Part shown: positions 5,490 through 12,262 of the stretch, one piece after another
How positions within the stretch are numbered: position 1 is the stretch's first letter
How the letters are laid out: every line of letters begins with the position of its first letter
From: CAWVWD01 sp965662365
GTDB lineage: Bacteria; Bacteroidota; Bacteroidia; Chitinophagales; Saprospiraceae
Reading direction: 5' to 3'
NCBI GenBank assembly: GCA_965662365.1
Contig: CBFIHR010000106.1
Location: forward strand, 1 to 12,262
Length of the DNA stretch: 12,262 bases
Made by a program: the position numbers and the translations under genes
The notes under the pieces: generated by a model
Database searches by the model: none
The model's input: only the letters and a program-made list of their open reading frames with translations
Told to the model about the DNA's origin: nothing

Positions 5490-8243
5490 TTATTCAATTA
5501 AATTTATCAAAGTTTTATAATCGTCAAAAGGTGCATCATCGTTTTTCATCTCCAAGAAATTATCAAAGTCGTCGTAGGTCGAACTTTCTCCCGGCTCTTC
5601 TAAATCAGGGTAGGTAAATTCTGTTCGGACTTCTATTTGTCCTTTTTCTAATTGTGACAATCGCCACCGGTAGGTCTCTATCATTCTATGCCAAATCAAA
5701 TTATTTGTTTCGAAATAATCTACATCCGGTAAAACAGCTAAAGCTTCCTTGAATGCTGAATTATTTCGGGCAATCATTTTTCCATCTTGAATGATATAAA
5801 ATGCCGTTTGTGCGACAGCTTTATCCTTTGTTAAGAGCATCGCATACATGACCAATTGTAAATCTTCTTTTGATTTAATCATGCGTTGTCGCCTTGCAGC
5901 ACCTCGCCATTTCAAATCTAAAATAGTGAATTGTCCCTTATCATTTTTTAGAACTAAATCCGCTTTTGCTTTGATGCGTTTTCCATTGAAGTCACCTTCG
6001 ATAGATTTTTCGATTGCCTCTACCTGCCATCCATTGTTTCGAATCATGTTAATCAAGTTCCAAGCAGAATATTGCAGTGTATTTACGAAAGCGGTTTTTT
6101 CGGGTTCTCGACCGTACATCAATAAGACAGCTCCCTCACGCTCCAGTAATTTTTTTACATTTTGAGCGACCCAAGATTGTACTTCTGTCTTATTCCAACT
6201 CAAAACATCAGGACGATTGAACATTATCTCGAATAATCTATGAGCCAGGTTTCCCATCAGAGTAGGTTCTTTCACCACTGAGAGAATGGAGGTTTTCTTT
6301 AATCCTAATTTATACTTAAACACCCATTTATATGGGTAATAAAATAAAGACTCTAAACTCGTAAATGTCTCGCTTTCGCTTGTAGCAATATTTTTATTAT
6401 TTGTGACAGTCAAATAGGGTTTAGGTTGGCCCAGATTCTTCGTCTGAATAGTTATTTTTTGATCTATGTGAAAGTTTGCTAATGTATTGTTATTTGATAA
6501 TGAGTTTAAATCGAAGATTAAATTTTCTAAATTATCAAATGTAGCCTCTAAGTCACTATACAAGGGGTGTAACTGCACTTCTTTTCCCTCAATCATCTCT
6601 GATATAACTAAAAATAAGCGATTGTGACAATGTAAAATAGCTCTTGGACGCTGCCATAATAGCAGTTGATTCTCTTCTTTAGGGGTTAATAAAGTGACAT
6701 TTTTTGAAGCTAAAAAAGCTTGCTCTTTTTTGTACCAACGTGTAAAAAAATGGTCAACTTCGTTTTGAGAGAAATTCCACCAGACCAAATCTTCTACTTT
6801 TTGAATCACGGCACTCGAATGATGGACTAAAGGTAAATGATGGACTTCTCTTTCTTTGAATGTTATTGGTGACGGTTCATAAATCGTTTTGACGATACGT
6901 TCTAACTGCAAATGTGATAAGTGCGTTTCTGTTTCTGGAAAAGCATTGAGCAATTCACAAATTCGTCTTGCTTGTTCGCTCAAGACTAATAATGACGGCT
7001 GTTTGCCTCCTAAATGCTCAAACTCATCGGATGCCCATTGCTGCACAGTTTCAAAAATTTCTAAAACTTCATTTTTTGGAACAACGGCACCAATATCATA
7101 ACGCTGGCGACGAAACCAAAAATCATATTGCTTTCTGACTGCTTTGACTTTAATATTTTTATCCGTTACCGCCCGTTTCTCTAAATCTTCGAAGTACGTC
7201 CGAATCATCATTTCCCAACGATCAGAACGCAAGCCAGGCGTTTGTGCCATTTCGGTTGCAATCAAGTTTGCCAAATCATCACGTAAAGGCTTGACCGCTA
7301 AAGAAACAAACTCCATGATTTTGAATGGGTCGATCGGTCGCCAAAGGAAAGTCGGCACTAATTTCAGAATCTGTAAAACAGGTCGAGCCAACGAAGCAGA
7401 TTGAATACCTAAACTCGGTAAACCTTCTTGTATCAAGGCATTGTCTAACATGCGATTCTTTTCAGGAATCAAACATAATGGCTTGAAATCTCGATTTTCT
7501 CGAAATAATTTGGCTAAAAATTCAGCAGCTTCCGTTTCTCGTTTAGCTTTAATAATGACTAGCGAACCATCTACCTTTGCTTTTGATTTTTTCCTTTTAC
7601 CGTTCTTTTTATCAAATAAAGCCTTTCGGAACTGTCCTAAATCGCTTCCGTCAAAATCTGTCTGTAATGCTAATTCTTCAACTTGAACTCCTTGATTTTC
7701 TAATTTTCTAAATAAAACTTTTAAATATTGTGGTAATAATCGTAGTGGCTCATTTAAAAATATTTGTTGAATCGGTGTAGTTTTTTTCTCTAAAGCCTTG
7801 ATGACCAACTGAAATCTATCTGCAAAGCCAAAATTTAGACGAAGCGGTTCGTCTTCGTTTTTGTTATTTAGTTCTGTTTCTATTTCTGCCAAAGTTCGTA
7901 ATCTAGCTGGTATAGTCTCCTCTATTTCAAAATCCCAATTAGCTAAAATCAACTCGTCCCGACGTTCTAACAAGGCGTTAGCTGTCGCTAATTCATCTGC
8001 TTCAAACGACATTTTGTAAAATACACCAGGATTCGATTCCAGGTATTTTCGTAAGGCTTGACGATATTGTTCGATTCGGATATGTGCATTGTTGTGCGGA
8101 TGACCAACCAAACCCAAGTGAATTTCTAACAAATTCAAAAGATGTTGTTGGCCACAATATTGATAACCAATAGCGATATTTTTATCTGTGATTTGAGTTG
8201 GATAAACGCTATCGTCTAATTTTAAACCAAAGAATAAGGTCAT
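5490..8243 (-). CDS. AddB/RecB-like PD-(D/E)XK nuclease family protein
   Basis: This 917-residue protein has a C-terminal RecB-family nuclease domain. The catalytic set can be read in order: GNLAHRLFE with His668 and Glu672, Glu745 in the following strand, Asp762 (KADLVL), Asp776 and Lys778 (ILDLKW), then Gln796 and Tyr800 (QLVMY). The middle region (ARPVLQILKL near 286-295, WRPIDPFKIMEF near 301-312) resembles the inactive helicase-like body of AddB-type proteins. I see no Walker A motif at the N-terminus. The four cysteines (30, 257, 429, 539) are far apart and none lies in the nuclease domain. The AddB/RexB-type iron-sulfur cluster therefore appears absent, with FYYPYKWVFKY standing where a Cys-Pro is usual. 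The likely role is DNA end processing in recombination with a UvrD-like AddA partner, but no such helicase gene is next to it. The acidic tail (880-917) is notable. The start at 8243 gives the usual short N-terminal strand. Confidence 0.8.
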   Translation of the reverse strand: MTLFFGLKLDDSVYPTQITDKNIAIGYQYCGQQHLLNLLEIHLGLVGHPHNNAHIRIEQYRQALRKYLESNPGVFYKMSFEADELATANALLERRDELILANWDFEIEETIPARLRTLAEIETELNNKNEDEPLRLNFGFADRFQLVIKALEKKTTPIQQIFLNEPLRLLPQYLKVLFRKLENQGVQVEELALQTDFDGSDLGQFRKALFDKKNGKRKKSKAKVDGSLVIIKAKRETEAAEFLAKLFRENRDFKPLCLIPEKNRMLDNALIQEGLPSLGIQSASLARPVLQILKLVPTFLWRPIDPFKIMEFVSLAVKPLRDDLANLIATEMAQTPGLRSDRWEMMIRTYFEDLEKRAVTDKNIKVKAVRKQYDFWFRRQRYDIGAVVPKNEVLEIFETVQQWASDEFEHLGGKQPSLLVLSEQARRICELLNAFPETETHLSHLQLERIVKTIYEPSPITFKEREVHHLPLVHHSSAVIQKVEDLVWWNFSQNEVDHFFTRWYKKEQAFLASKNVTLLTPKEENQLLLWQRPRAILHCHNRLFLVISEMIEGKEVQLHPLYSDLEATFDNLENLIFDLNSLSNNNTLANFHIDQKITIQTKNLGQPKPYLTVTNNKNIATSESETFTSLESLFYYPYKWVFKYKLGLKKTSILSVVKEPTLMGNLAHRLFEIMFNRPDVLSWNKTEVQSWVAQNVKKLLEREGAVLLMYGREPEKTAFVNTLQYSAWNLINMIRNNGWQVEAIEKSIEGDFNGKRIKAKADLVLKNDKGQFTILDLKWRGAARRQRMIKSKEDLQLVMYAMLLTKDKAVAQTAFYIIQDGKMIARNNSAFKEALAVLPDVDYFETNNLIWHRMIETYRWRLSQLEKGQIEVRTEFTYPDLEEPGESSTYDDFDNFLEMKNDDAPFDDYKTLINLIE

Positions 8244-8395
8244 ATATATTTGGTGTTTTATTTTTTTATTTATTGATAAGCTAATATAAGGGAAATTTGT
8301 GACTTACGAGTTCTTGAGTTTACAGATGCATCGTTGTTTGACACTTTTTTATGTAAAGTGACTTTTTAAATGGGTTTACCAGTTTATTCCAACAA

Positions 8396-8428
8396 CAAAG
8401 ATAACGTAACCATTTGATTATAAATCAA
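8396..8428 (-). promoter_or_regulatory. Candidate Bacteroidota-type promoter for the nuclease gene
   Basis: Read on the - strand, TATCTTTG (8403-8396) is an exact match to the Bacteroidota -7 consensus TAnnTTTG. A TTG at 8428-8426 precedes it by 22 bases, within the tolerated range for the -33 box. It would give a leader of about 145 bases before the start at 8243. It is the only exact TAnnTTTG match I found on the - strand in this gap. AT-rich DNA makes chance matches likely. Confidence 0.4.
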
Positions 8429-8501
8429 TCAATAAGATTTTTTAAATCTAATAGGTCTGCCGAAACAAAAATCTTCACTTAGCTCTTGAATATTTTCACA
8501 A

Positions 8502-8540
8502 AAAAACCTCCCCAAAGCATAAAACTTCAAGGAGGTTTTT
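8502..8540 (-). terminator. Rho-independent terminator of groEL
   Basis: AAAAACCTCC (8502-8511) pairs with GGAGGTTTTT (8531-8540). Inside the 19-base loop an extra AAG/CTT pairing (8515-8517 with 8525-8527) could form. On the - strand the stem ends in a run of seven U residues (8506-8500). It begins 34 bases past the groEL stop. Confidence 0.9.
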
Positions 8541-8574
8541 AATAAAAAATATTTAAAAGTTAATACTTAACTTT

Positions 8575-10206
8575 TTACATCATACCTGGCATTCCACCGC
8601 CGCCCATTGCTGGAGCTGGAGCTTCTGGCTCAGGTTTGTCAGCGATAACACATTCTGTCGTTAAGACCATACCTGCGATTGAAGCCGCATTTTCTAAAGC
8701 AATACGAGTTACTTTAGTCGGATCGATAACTCCTGCTGCTTTCAAATCTTCGTAAGCATCTGTGCGAGCGTTGTAACCGAAGTCGCCTTCGCCTTCACCT
8801 ACTTTCATCATAACAACTGAACCCTCAACACCGGCATTTGATGCGATAGTGCGTAAAGGAGCTTCAACTGATTTGCGAACGATGTCGATCCCTAAGTTTT
8901 GGTCTTCGTTGTCGCCTGTTAAGTTTGCCAATGCTACTGATGCACGAACTAACGCAACACCACCACCAACGACGATACCTTCTTCAACCGCTGCACGAGT
9001 TGCGTGTAACGCATCATCAACACGGTCTTTCTTTTCTTTCATTTCGACTTCTGTCGGTGCGCCTACATATAGTACCGCAACACCACCAGCTAACTTCGCT
9101 AAACGCTCCTGTAATTTCTCACGGTCGTAGTCAGAAGTTGTCGTATCGATTTGTTGTTTGATTTGGTTGATACGAGCTTTGATTTGCTCTTCAGAACCCG
9201 AACCATTGACAACAGTCGTATTATCTTTATCTACAGTGATTTTTTCTGCAACACCTAAGTGCTCTAATCCTGCGTTTTCTAATTTATAGCCTTTTTCTTC
9301 ACTGATAACTGTTCCGCCAGTTAAGATAGCGATGTCTTCCAACATAGCTTTTCTGCGGTCACCGAAACCAGGAGCTTTTACAGCTACAACTTTTAATCCA
9401 CCTCTCAAACGGTTAACTACTAATACACCTAATGCTTGAGAATCGATATCTTCAGCAATGATTAATAACGGACGACCATTTCCTAATGCTTTTTCTAAGA
9501 TAGGAACGATGTCTTGCATGTTAGAAATCTTCTTATCGTGAATTAAGATATATGGATTTTCGTATTCTGCTACCATAGATTCGGCATCTGTCACGAAGTA
9601 AGGTGACAAATATCCACGGTCAAATTGCATACCCATTACTTCTTCAACATAAGTATCTGTTCCTTTTGCTTCTTCTACCGTGATAACACCATCAGTTGTT
9701 ACTTTTGCCATTGCATCTGCAATCAAAGAACCGATTTCTGCGTCGTTATTGGCTGAAATAGAAGCGACTTGCTTGATTTTTTCTAAATCACTTCCTACTG
9801 TTTCAGAAACTTCTTTCAAGTTAGCGATAACAGAAGCGACTGCTTTATCAATACCTCTTTTCAAATCCATTGGATTTGCTCCTGCTGCTACATATTTTAA
9901 ACCAGAAGCGACCATAGATTGAGCTAAAACAGTTGCCGTTGTTGTTCCGTCACCTGCTAAATCAGCCGTTTTAGAAGCTACTTCTTTCACCATTTGAGCG
10001 CCCATATTTTCAATAGCATCTTCTAATTCTACCTCTTTTGCTACTGAAACACCATCTTTTGTGATGGCTGGTGCTCCGAATTTTTTCTCGATTACAACGT
10101 TACGACCTTTAGGTCCTAATGTTACTTTCACTGCGTTTGCAAGTTGGTCAATACCTGACTTTAACTTTTCTCTTGCATCACTATTGAAGCTAATATCTTT
10201 AGCCAT
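8575..10206 (-). CDS. groEL: Chaperonin GroEL (60 kDa, Hsp60)
   Basis: The 543-residue large chaperonin subunit forms two stacked seven-member rings in the cytoplasm. It folds client proteins with ATP and the GroES lid. The ATP-binding equatorial motifs are clear: VTLGPKGRNV (28-37), DGVSVAKEVEL with Asp51, and AGDGTTTATVLAQ with Asp86 and Thr88-90. The Asp of the DALHATRAAVEEG signature is present, followed by GIVVGGG. The apical and intermediate regions are intact (RGYLSPYFVTD, ILIHDKKISNMQDI). The C-terminus ends in a short Pro/Ala-rich linker and GGGGMPGMM, the flexible Gly-Gly-Met tail inside the cavity. Length is normal and nothing is missing. There is no Shine-Dalgarno sequence before the ATG, as is usual in this phylum. 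It follows groES after 225 bases with no terminator between, so the two are probably one transcript. Confidence 0.98.
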   Translation of the reverse strand: MAKDISFNSDAREKLKSGIDQLANAVKVTLGPKGRNVVIEKKFGAPAITKDGVSVAKEVELEDAIENMGAQMVKEVASKTADLAGDGTTTATVLAQSMVASGLKYVAAGANPMDLKRGIDKAVASVIANLKEVSETVGSDLEKIKQVASISANNDAEIGSLIADAMAKVTTDGVITVEEAKGTDTYVEEVMGMQFDRGYLSPYFVTDAESMVAEYENPYILIHDKKISNMQDIVPILEKALGNGRPLLIIAEDIDSQALGVLVVNRLRGGLKVVAVKAPGFGDRRKAMLEDIAILTGGTVISEEKGYKLENAGLEHLGVAEKITVDKDNTTVVNGSGSEEQIKARINQIKQQIDTTTSDYDREKLQERLAKLAGGVAVLYVGAPTEVEMKEKKDRVDDALHATRAAVEEGIVVGGGVALVRASVALANLTGDNEDQNLGIDIVRKSVEAPLRTIASNAGVEGSVVMMKVGEGEGDFGYNARTDAYEDLKAAGVIDPTKVTRIALENAASIAGMVLTTECVIADKPEPEAPAPAMGGGGMPGMM

Positions 10207-10288
10207 TTTTTATTAGTTTTAAATTAGTTCGTTAATAGAATTTGTTCGTTGCGGTTTGAGTTATCCGCTTTTTCTAATTTTGTTGTGT

Positions 10289-10304
10289 AGTGATTTTAGT
10301 CACT
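10289..10304 (-). other. Small hairpin in the groES-groEL spacer
   Basis: AGTGA (10289-10293) pairs with TCACT (10300-10304) around a six-base loop. A T7 run (10304-10310) follows on the + strand only, so it looks like a terminator for the wrong strand. On the coding strand the hairpin follows an A run and would be a leader structure about 80 bases upstream of groEL. Confidence 0.3.
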
Positions 10305-10389
10305 TTTTTTACTAAAAAACTACGATTTTGAAAATTAGAAGTTGTTTGAATAGATAGTTGATAAGATTAGCAATTAAGCATCAGCAGTT

Positions 10390-10415
10390 AACTACTAATC
10401 ATTAAACTACTAATC
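10390..10415. repeat. 11-base direct repeat AACTACTAATC, two copies
   Basis: Identical copies are at 10390-10400 and 10405-10415, a period of 15 bases. On the coding strand they read GATTAGTAGTT twice. The groES stop itself lies in another GATTAG (10437-10432). Confidence 0.7.
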
Positions 10416-10416
10416 T

Positions 10417-10431
10417 CTCGAGGACTCGAGG
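10417..10431. repeat. Tandem CTCGAGG pair at the groES stop
   Basis: CTCGAGG occurs at 10417-10423 and 10425-10431, separated by one A. Each copy contains the palindrome CTCGAG. The pair can also fold as CTCGA/TCGAG with a four-base loop. It abuts the groES stop codon (10434-10432) and is strikingly GC-rich for this spacer. Confidence 0.7.
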
Positions 10432-10701
10432 CTAATCCAAAACAACTAAAATGTCGTCTTCACGCATAATTAGGTAATCAACACCTTCGTAAGAAAGTTC
10501 TTGGCCACCATATTTACCATAAAGTACAACATCTCCAACTTGAACAGTCATTGCGTTTCCGTCTTTTCCAGGACCGACAGCTACGATTTCACCTTTTTGA
10601 GGTTTTTCTTTAGCTGTGTCTGGGATAATAATTCCGCCTGTTGTTTTTTCCTCTGCCGGGAAAGGCTTTACTACTACTCTGTCGTTAATAGGCTTCATCA
10701 T
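10432..10701 (-). CDS. groES: Co-chaperonin GroES (10 kDa, Hsp10)
   Basis: This 89-residue subunit forms the heptameric lid that caps GroEL rings. The opening KPINDRVVVKP is the family signature. The mobile loop EEKTTGGIIIPDTAKEKP spans about residues 17-34, with the GroEL-contacting hydrophobic tripeptide Ile24-Ile26. The segments GEIVAVGPG, VQVGDVVLYGKYGG and YLIMREDDILVVL complete the beta barrel. Two Met codons open the frame (10701 and 10698), and either could be the true start. I keep the first, because the family usually has one or two residues before the KP. The gene precedes groEL in the usual order, although the spacing is long. A promoter-like element and a palindrome lie about 150-185 bases upstream. 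Confidence 0.97.
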   Translation of the reverse strand: MMKPINDRVVVKPFPAEEKTTGGIIIPDTAKEKPQKGEIVAVGPGKDGNAMTVQVGDVVLYGKYGGQELSYEGVDYLIMREDDILVVLD

Positions 10702-10850
10702 AAAGCAAACTATTTTATAATTTAGTTTTGTAAATTAAATTTTCGTTTCATCTAAACGTAACTCGAAAGTCACAGTTATTCTCTTAGCGATTCTCGTGCC
10801 ATTAGAAAATTCTGTCAAATTAGCAGTTAGTGTAAAATAATTGGCAAAAG

Positions 10851-10882
10851 CAAACTTTATTTTTTAATGTCAAATTGTCAAA
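10851..10882 (-). promoter_or_regulatory. Candidate groESL promoter
   Basis: On the - strand a TTTG (10882-10879) is followed after 19 bases by TAAAGTTTG (10859-10851). That is close to the Bacteroidota -33/-7 pair TTTG and TAnnTTTG, with one extra base in the second box. It would give a leader of about 145 bases before groES. No exact TAnnTTTG exists between it and groES on this strand. Confidence 0.35.
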
Positions 10883-10887
10883 TTGAC
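10869..10887. promoter_or_regulatory. Operator-like 19-base imperfect palindrome upstream of groES
   Basis: GTCAAATTGTCAAATTGAC is symmetric at 8 of 9 paired positions about its central base. It also reads as two direct GTCAAATT copies (10869-10876 and 10877-10884). It overlaps the candidate -33 box, a position suited to a repressor. It is unrelated to CIRCE (TTAGCACTC-N9-GAGTGCTAA), which I did not find. Confidence 0.35.
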
Positions 10888-10923
10888 GTATAATCAAGTA
10901 TGATTTAGCGGTACTACTACTAA

Positions 10924-10959
10924 AAAAGCCACAAACACATTATAGCGTTTGTGGCTTTT
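10924..10959 (-). terminator. Rho-independent terminator of secG
   Basis: AAAAGCCACAAAC (10924-10936) pairs perfectly over 13 bp with 10947-10959 around a 10-base loop. On the - strand the stem ends in six U residues (10927-10922). It begins 21 bases past the secG stop and separates secG from groES, which share the strand. Confidence 0.9.
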
Positions 10960-10980
10960 ATTATTTTAATACGAATGATA

Positions 10981-11295
10981 TTACATATAAAATGTATCGT
11001 TATCGTTTAATTCTTTTGTTGGTGCTTGGTATTCGATATTGTTTTCACCTGTTGGTGCTGCTGGTGCGTTTGATTTAATCATCAAACTTGTTACCAAGCA
11101 CAATACAACCAATAAAGCAGCTAAAAACCAAGTCGCTTTTTCAATAAAGTCAGTAGATTTTGCTGCACCAAACATTTGGTTACCTGCTCCACCAAATGTG
11201 GCATCTAATCCACCACCTTTTGGGTTTTGAATCAAAACCGCTCCCATCAATAACAAACAAATTACTGCAATCAATATTGTTAAAAAAGTAATCAT
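10981..11295 (-). CDS. secG: Preprotein translocase subunit SecG
   Basis: The 104-residue inner-membrane protein is the small accessory subunit of the SecYEG channel, which helps SecA-driven export. It has the standard layout. Transmembrane helix 1 is at about residues 3-22. The conserved cytoplasmic loop QNPKGGGLDATFGGAGNQMFG is at about 23-43 and is the best family signature. KSTDFIEKATWF then leads into transmembrane helix 2 at about 54-73. A polar C-terminal tail (75-104, rich in Pro, Asn and Asp) follows. The start at 11295 puts helix 1 directly at the N-terminus, as expected. No Shine-Dalgarno sequence is seen. The acidic TPR-like gene lies 167 bases upstream on the same strand. In my recollection such a gene commonly precedes secG in Bacteroidota. 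Confidence 0.95.
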   Translation of the reverse strand: MITFLTILIAVICLLLMGAVLIQNPKGGGLDATFGGAGNQMFGAAKSTDFIEKATWFLAALLVVLCLVTSLMIKSNAPAAPTGENNIEYQAPTKELNDNDTFYM

Positions 11296-11392
11296 AATTT
11301 TTAATATTAAGTTTATGAACAGTTAAATTATTAGCGCCTATCGGCTTATTGTTAAATCGTTTCGTATCAAAAATCAACTTTTATCGTTCTTG

Positions 11393-11415
11393 AAAAATTG
11401 ACCTAAGCAATTTTT
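11393..11415 (-). other. AT-rich hairpin between the acidic protein gene and secG
   Basis: AAAAATTG (11393-11400) pairs with CAATTTTT (11408-11415) around a seven-base loop, 47 bases past the upstream gene's stop. On the - strand the stem ends in five U residues. The single G-C pair makes it weak as a terminator, so partial readthrough into secG is possible. Confidence 0.35.
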
Positions 11416-11462
11416 GATTGATTTATAAAATAACAATTATAACAGTTTAACAATAAAACAAT

Positions 11463-12262
11463 TTACATTCTTTTAATTAACTGTTTAATTTTGGCTGCAA
11501 AGTAAACCTTTTTTTGTGGATTTTTCAAAATTAATTCTTGATACAATCGAATTGCATGTTCAATTTTACCTTGTTTTGCCAAAAGGTCGCCAAAAGTTTC
11601 AGTAATTACACCGATTTCGTGCAATGGAATTTTTGAAATTCTTTCCAAAGCAGCTTTGATTTGTTGTTTTTTGGTCTGCTTATCGACTATTTTGCTCGAT
11701 AAAGTTGCTCGAATCTTATCCACATTTTCAGTAGAAGTGATGAAAGCTTCTTCTTGCTCTAATGGTAATTCTTCTGGATCTTTTTTCGTTTCCGTTAAGG
11801 TTATTTTACCAATTATTGCTTCTTTTTCGTCTTCAATTTTTGACGAAAGATCTTCCGAAGTCAATTCATTTTTATCATCAGATTCACCGGATTCTTGTTG
11901 ATCGACCGCATTGATTTGTTCATGAATTTGCTCATGCAGTGGCTTTTCGCTTTTATTGATGACATGTTCTTCATTTTTGGATTCGTGAGTTTGTTCATTA
12001 TGATCAAATAATGAAAAGTCGTCATGATTATTAATAATCGTTTTATCAATTTCAAACCCAAATTCGATTTCATCATCTAATGTTTCTAAATAATCTTCAT
12101 GTAGTAAATTGTCAATATCTTCCTCAATCGGAGCGTGTTGCTCCATTTTTTTACTCTCTAAAATAATATTTTGAAGTTCTGAATTACTTGTTGTTTTAGC
12201 GGTATCTTCTTTCGTACTTTCAACGATTTCTGTCACTTCATTTTGAATCGGTTCTTCGATAT
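11463..12262 (-). CDS. Acidic protein with C-terminal TPR-like segment (5' end outside window)
   Basis: The frame is open to the window edge, eight codons beyond the GTG at 12236. That GTG is therefore probably internal and the N-terminus is missing. The visible 265 or so residues fall into two parts. The first 170 or so are very rich in Glu, Asp, Asn, Gln and His with no hydrophobic stretch, and look disordered. The last 45 or so (FGDLLAKQGKIEHAIRLYQ, then LILKNPQKKVYFAAKI) form one clear TPR-like helix pair, preceded by a Lys-rich helical segment (about 184-203). The protein ends in a basic KQLIKRM. There is no signal or membrane segment, so it is probably cytoplasmic. I recall proteins of this kind just upstream of secG in many Bacteroidota, near lptE. 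The function is not known to me. Confidence 0.75.
   Translation of the reverse strand, partial: IEEPIQNEVTEIVESTKEDTAKTTSNSELQNIILESKKMEQHAPIEEDIDNLLHEDYLETLDDEIEFGFEIDKTIINNHDDFSLFDHNEQTHESKNEEHVINKSEKPLHEQIHEQINAVDQQESGESDDKNELTSEDLSSKIEDEKEAIIGKITLTETKKDPEELPLEQEEAFITSTENVDKIRATLSSKIVDKQTKKQQIKAALERISKIPLHEIGVITETFGDLLAKQGKIEHAIRLYQELILKNPQKKVYFAAKIKQLIKRM

Larger units (their letters stand above)
8244..8574. other. 331-base gap between the nuclease and groEL genes
   Basis: This gap holds the groEL terminator (8502-8540) and a candidate nuclease promoter (8396-8428). It also has a weak 6-bp hairpin (CACTTT 8342-8347 with AAAGTG 8355-8360) that would lie in the nuclease 5' leader. I see no small gene, RNA gene or repeat. 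Confidence 0.5.
10207..10431 (-). other. Long groES-groEL spacer with repeats
   Basis: The spacer is 225 bases, whereas groES and groEL usually lie within about a hundred bases. It holds a small hairpin (10289-10304) and two sets of direct repeats next to the groES stop (10390-10431). I find no TAnnTTTG promoter box on the - strand, no terminator facing groEL and no conserved small reading frame. Most likely it is untranslated RNA within a groESL mRNA. Confidence 0.5.

Noticed and set aside
5848..7686. Open frames on the + strand opposite the nuclease gene
   Set aside because: They lie within a well-supported long gene and show no domain, signal or start context.
8849..9922. Several open frames on the + strand opposite groEL
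   Set aside because: They are antisense shadows of a highly conserved gene. Their translations are Ser/Thr/Ala-rich with no recognisable domain.
10417..10431. The twin CTCGAG sites could be a cloning linker or assembly artefact
   Set aside because: The flanking genes run through without disruption and no vector-like sequence is visible. I keep it as a natural repeat, though this cannot be excluded.
10702..10920. A search for a CIRCE/HrcA element upstream of groES
   Set aside because: No TTAGCACTC-type inverted repeat is present. Only an unrelated palindrome was found.
11180..11377. A - strand frame overlapping the start of secG
   Set aside because: It overlaps the secG N-terminus in another frame, and its translation has no family features.
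11861..12076. A 71-codon - strand frame within the acidic protein gene
   Set aside because: It is an alternative frame of the acidic low-complexity region, with a Met/Lys/Asn-rich translation typical of a shifted frame.

Overview
The window is AT-rich bacterial chromosome from a member of the Bacteroidota. The support is a C-terminal type IX secretion (T9SS) sorting domain on the first protein, start codons without Shine-Dalgarno sequences, promoter-like TAnnTTTG elements, a WG-repeat exported protein, and a GroEL ending in the usual Gly/Met tail. T9SS points to a Cytophaga/Flavobacterium/Saprospira/Chitinophaga-type lineage rather than an enteric Bacteroides. I cannot place it further from this sequence.

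Positions 1-3338 are all on the + strand and closely packed. They hold the 3' part of a T9SS-secreted protein, a single-domain rhodanese, ADP-glyceromanno-heptose 6-epimerase (hldD/rfaD, for the LPS core heptose precursor) and a small TPR lipoprotein. The gaps are 30, 9 and 67 bases, so the last three genes are plausibly one transcript. A convergent junction (3339-3545) carries two strong terminator hairpins, one facing each way.

Positions 3546-8243 hold two - strand genes: an exported protein with fourteen WG repeats, and a 917-residue AddB/RecB-like PD-(D/E)XK nuclease. The nuclease has its catalytic residues but shows neither the iron-sulfur cysteines nor a Walker A motif.

Positions 8502-10701 hold the chaperonin locus on the - strand, groES then groEL, ending in a clear terminator. 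The two genes are separated by an unusually long 225-base spacer with short direct repeats and a small hairpin. Upstream of groES there is no CIRCE element. There is instead a promoter-like pair of boxes overlapped by a 19-base imperfect palindrome.

Positions 10924-12262 hold secG with its own terminator, and upstream of it the 3' part of an acidic protein with a C-terminal TPR-like segment that runs off the window. Both are on the - strand.

Most of the window is housekeeping: envelope biogenesis, protein folding, secretion and DNA processing. I see no phage, insertion sequence, CRISPR, tRNA or rRNA. The items most worth checking are the chaperonin control region and spacer, and the atypical AddB-like nuclease. 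I do not see a convincing new multi-gene system.
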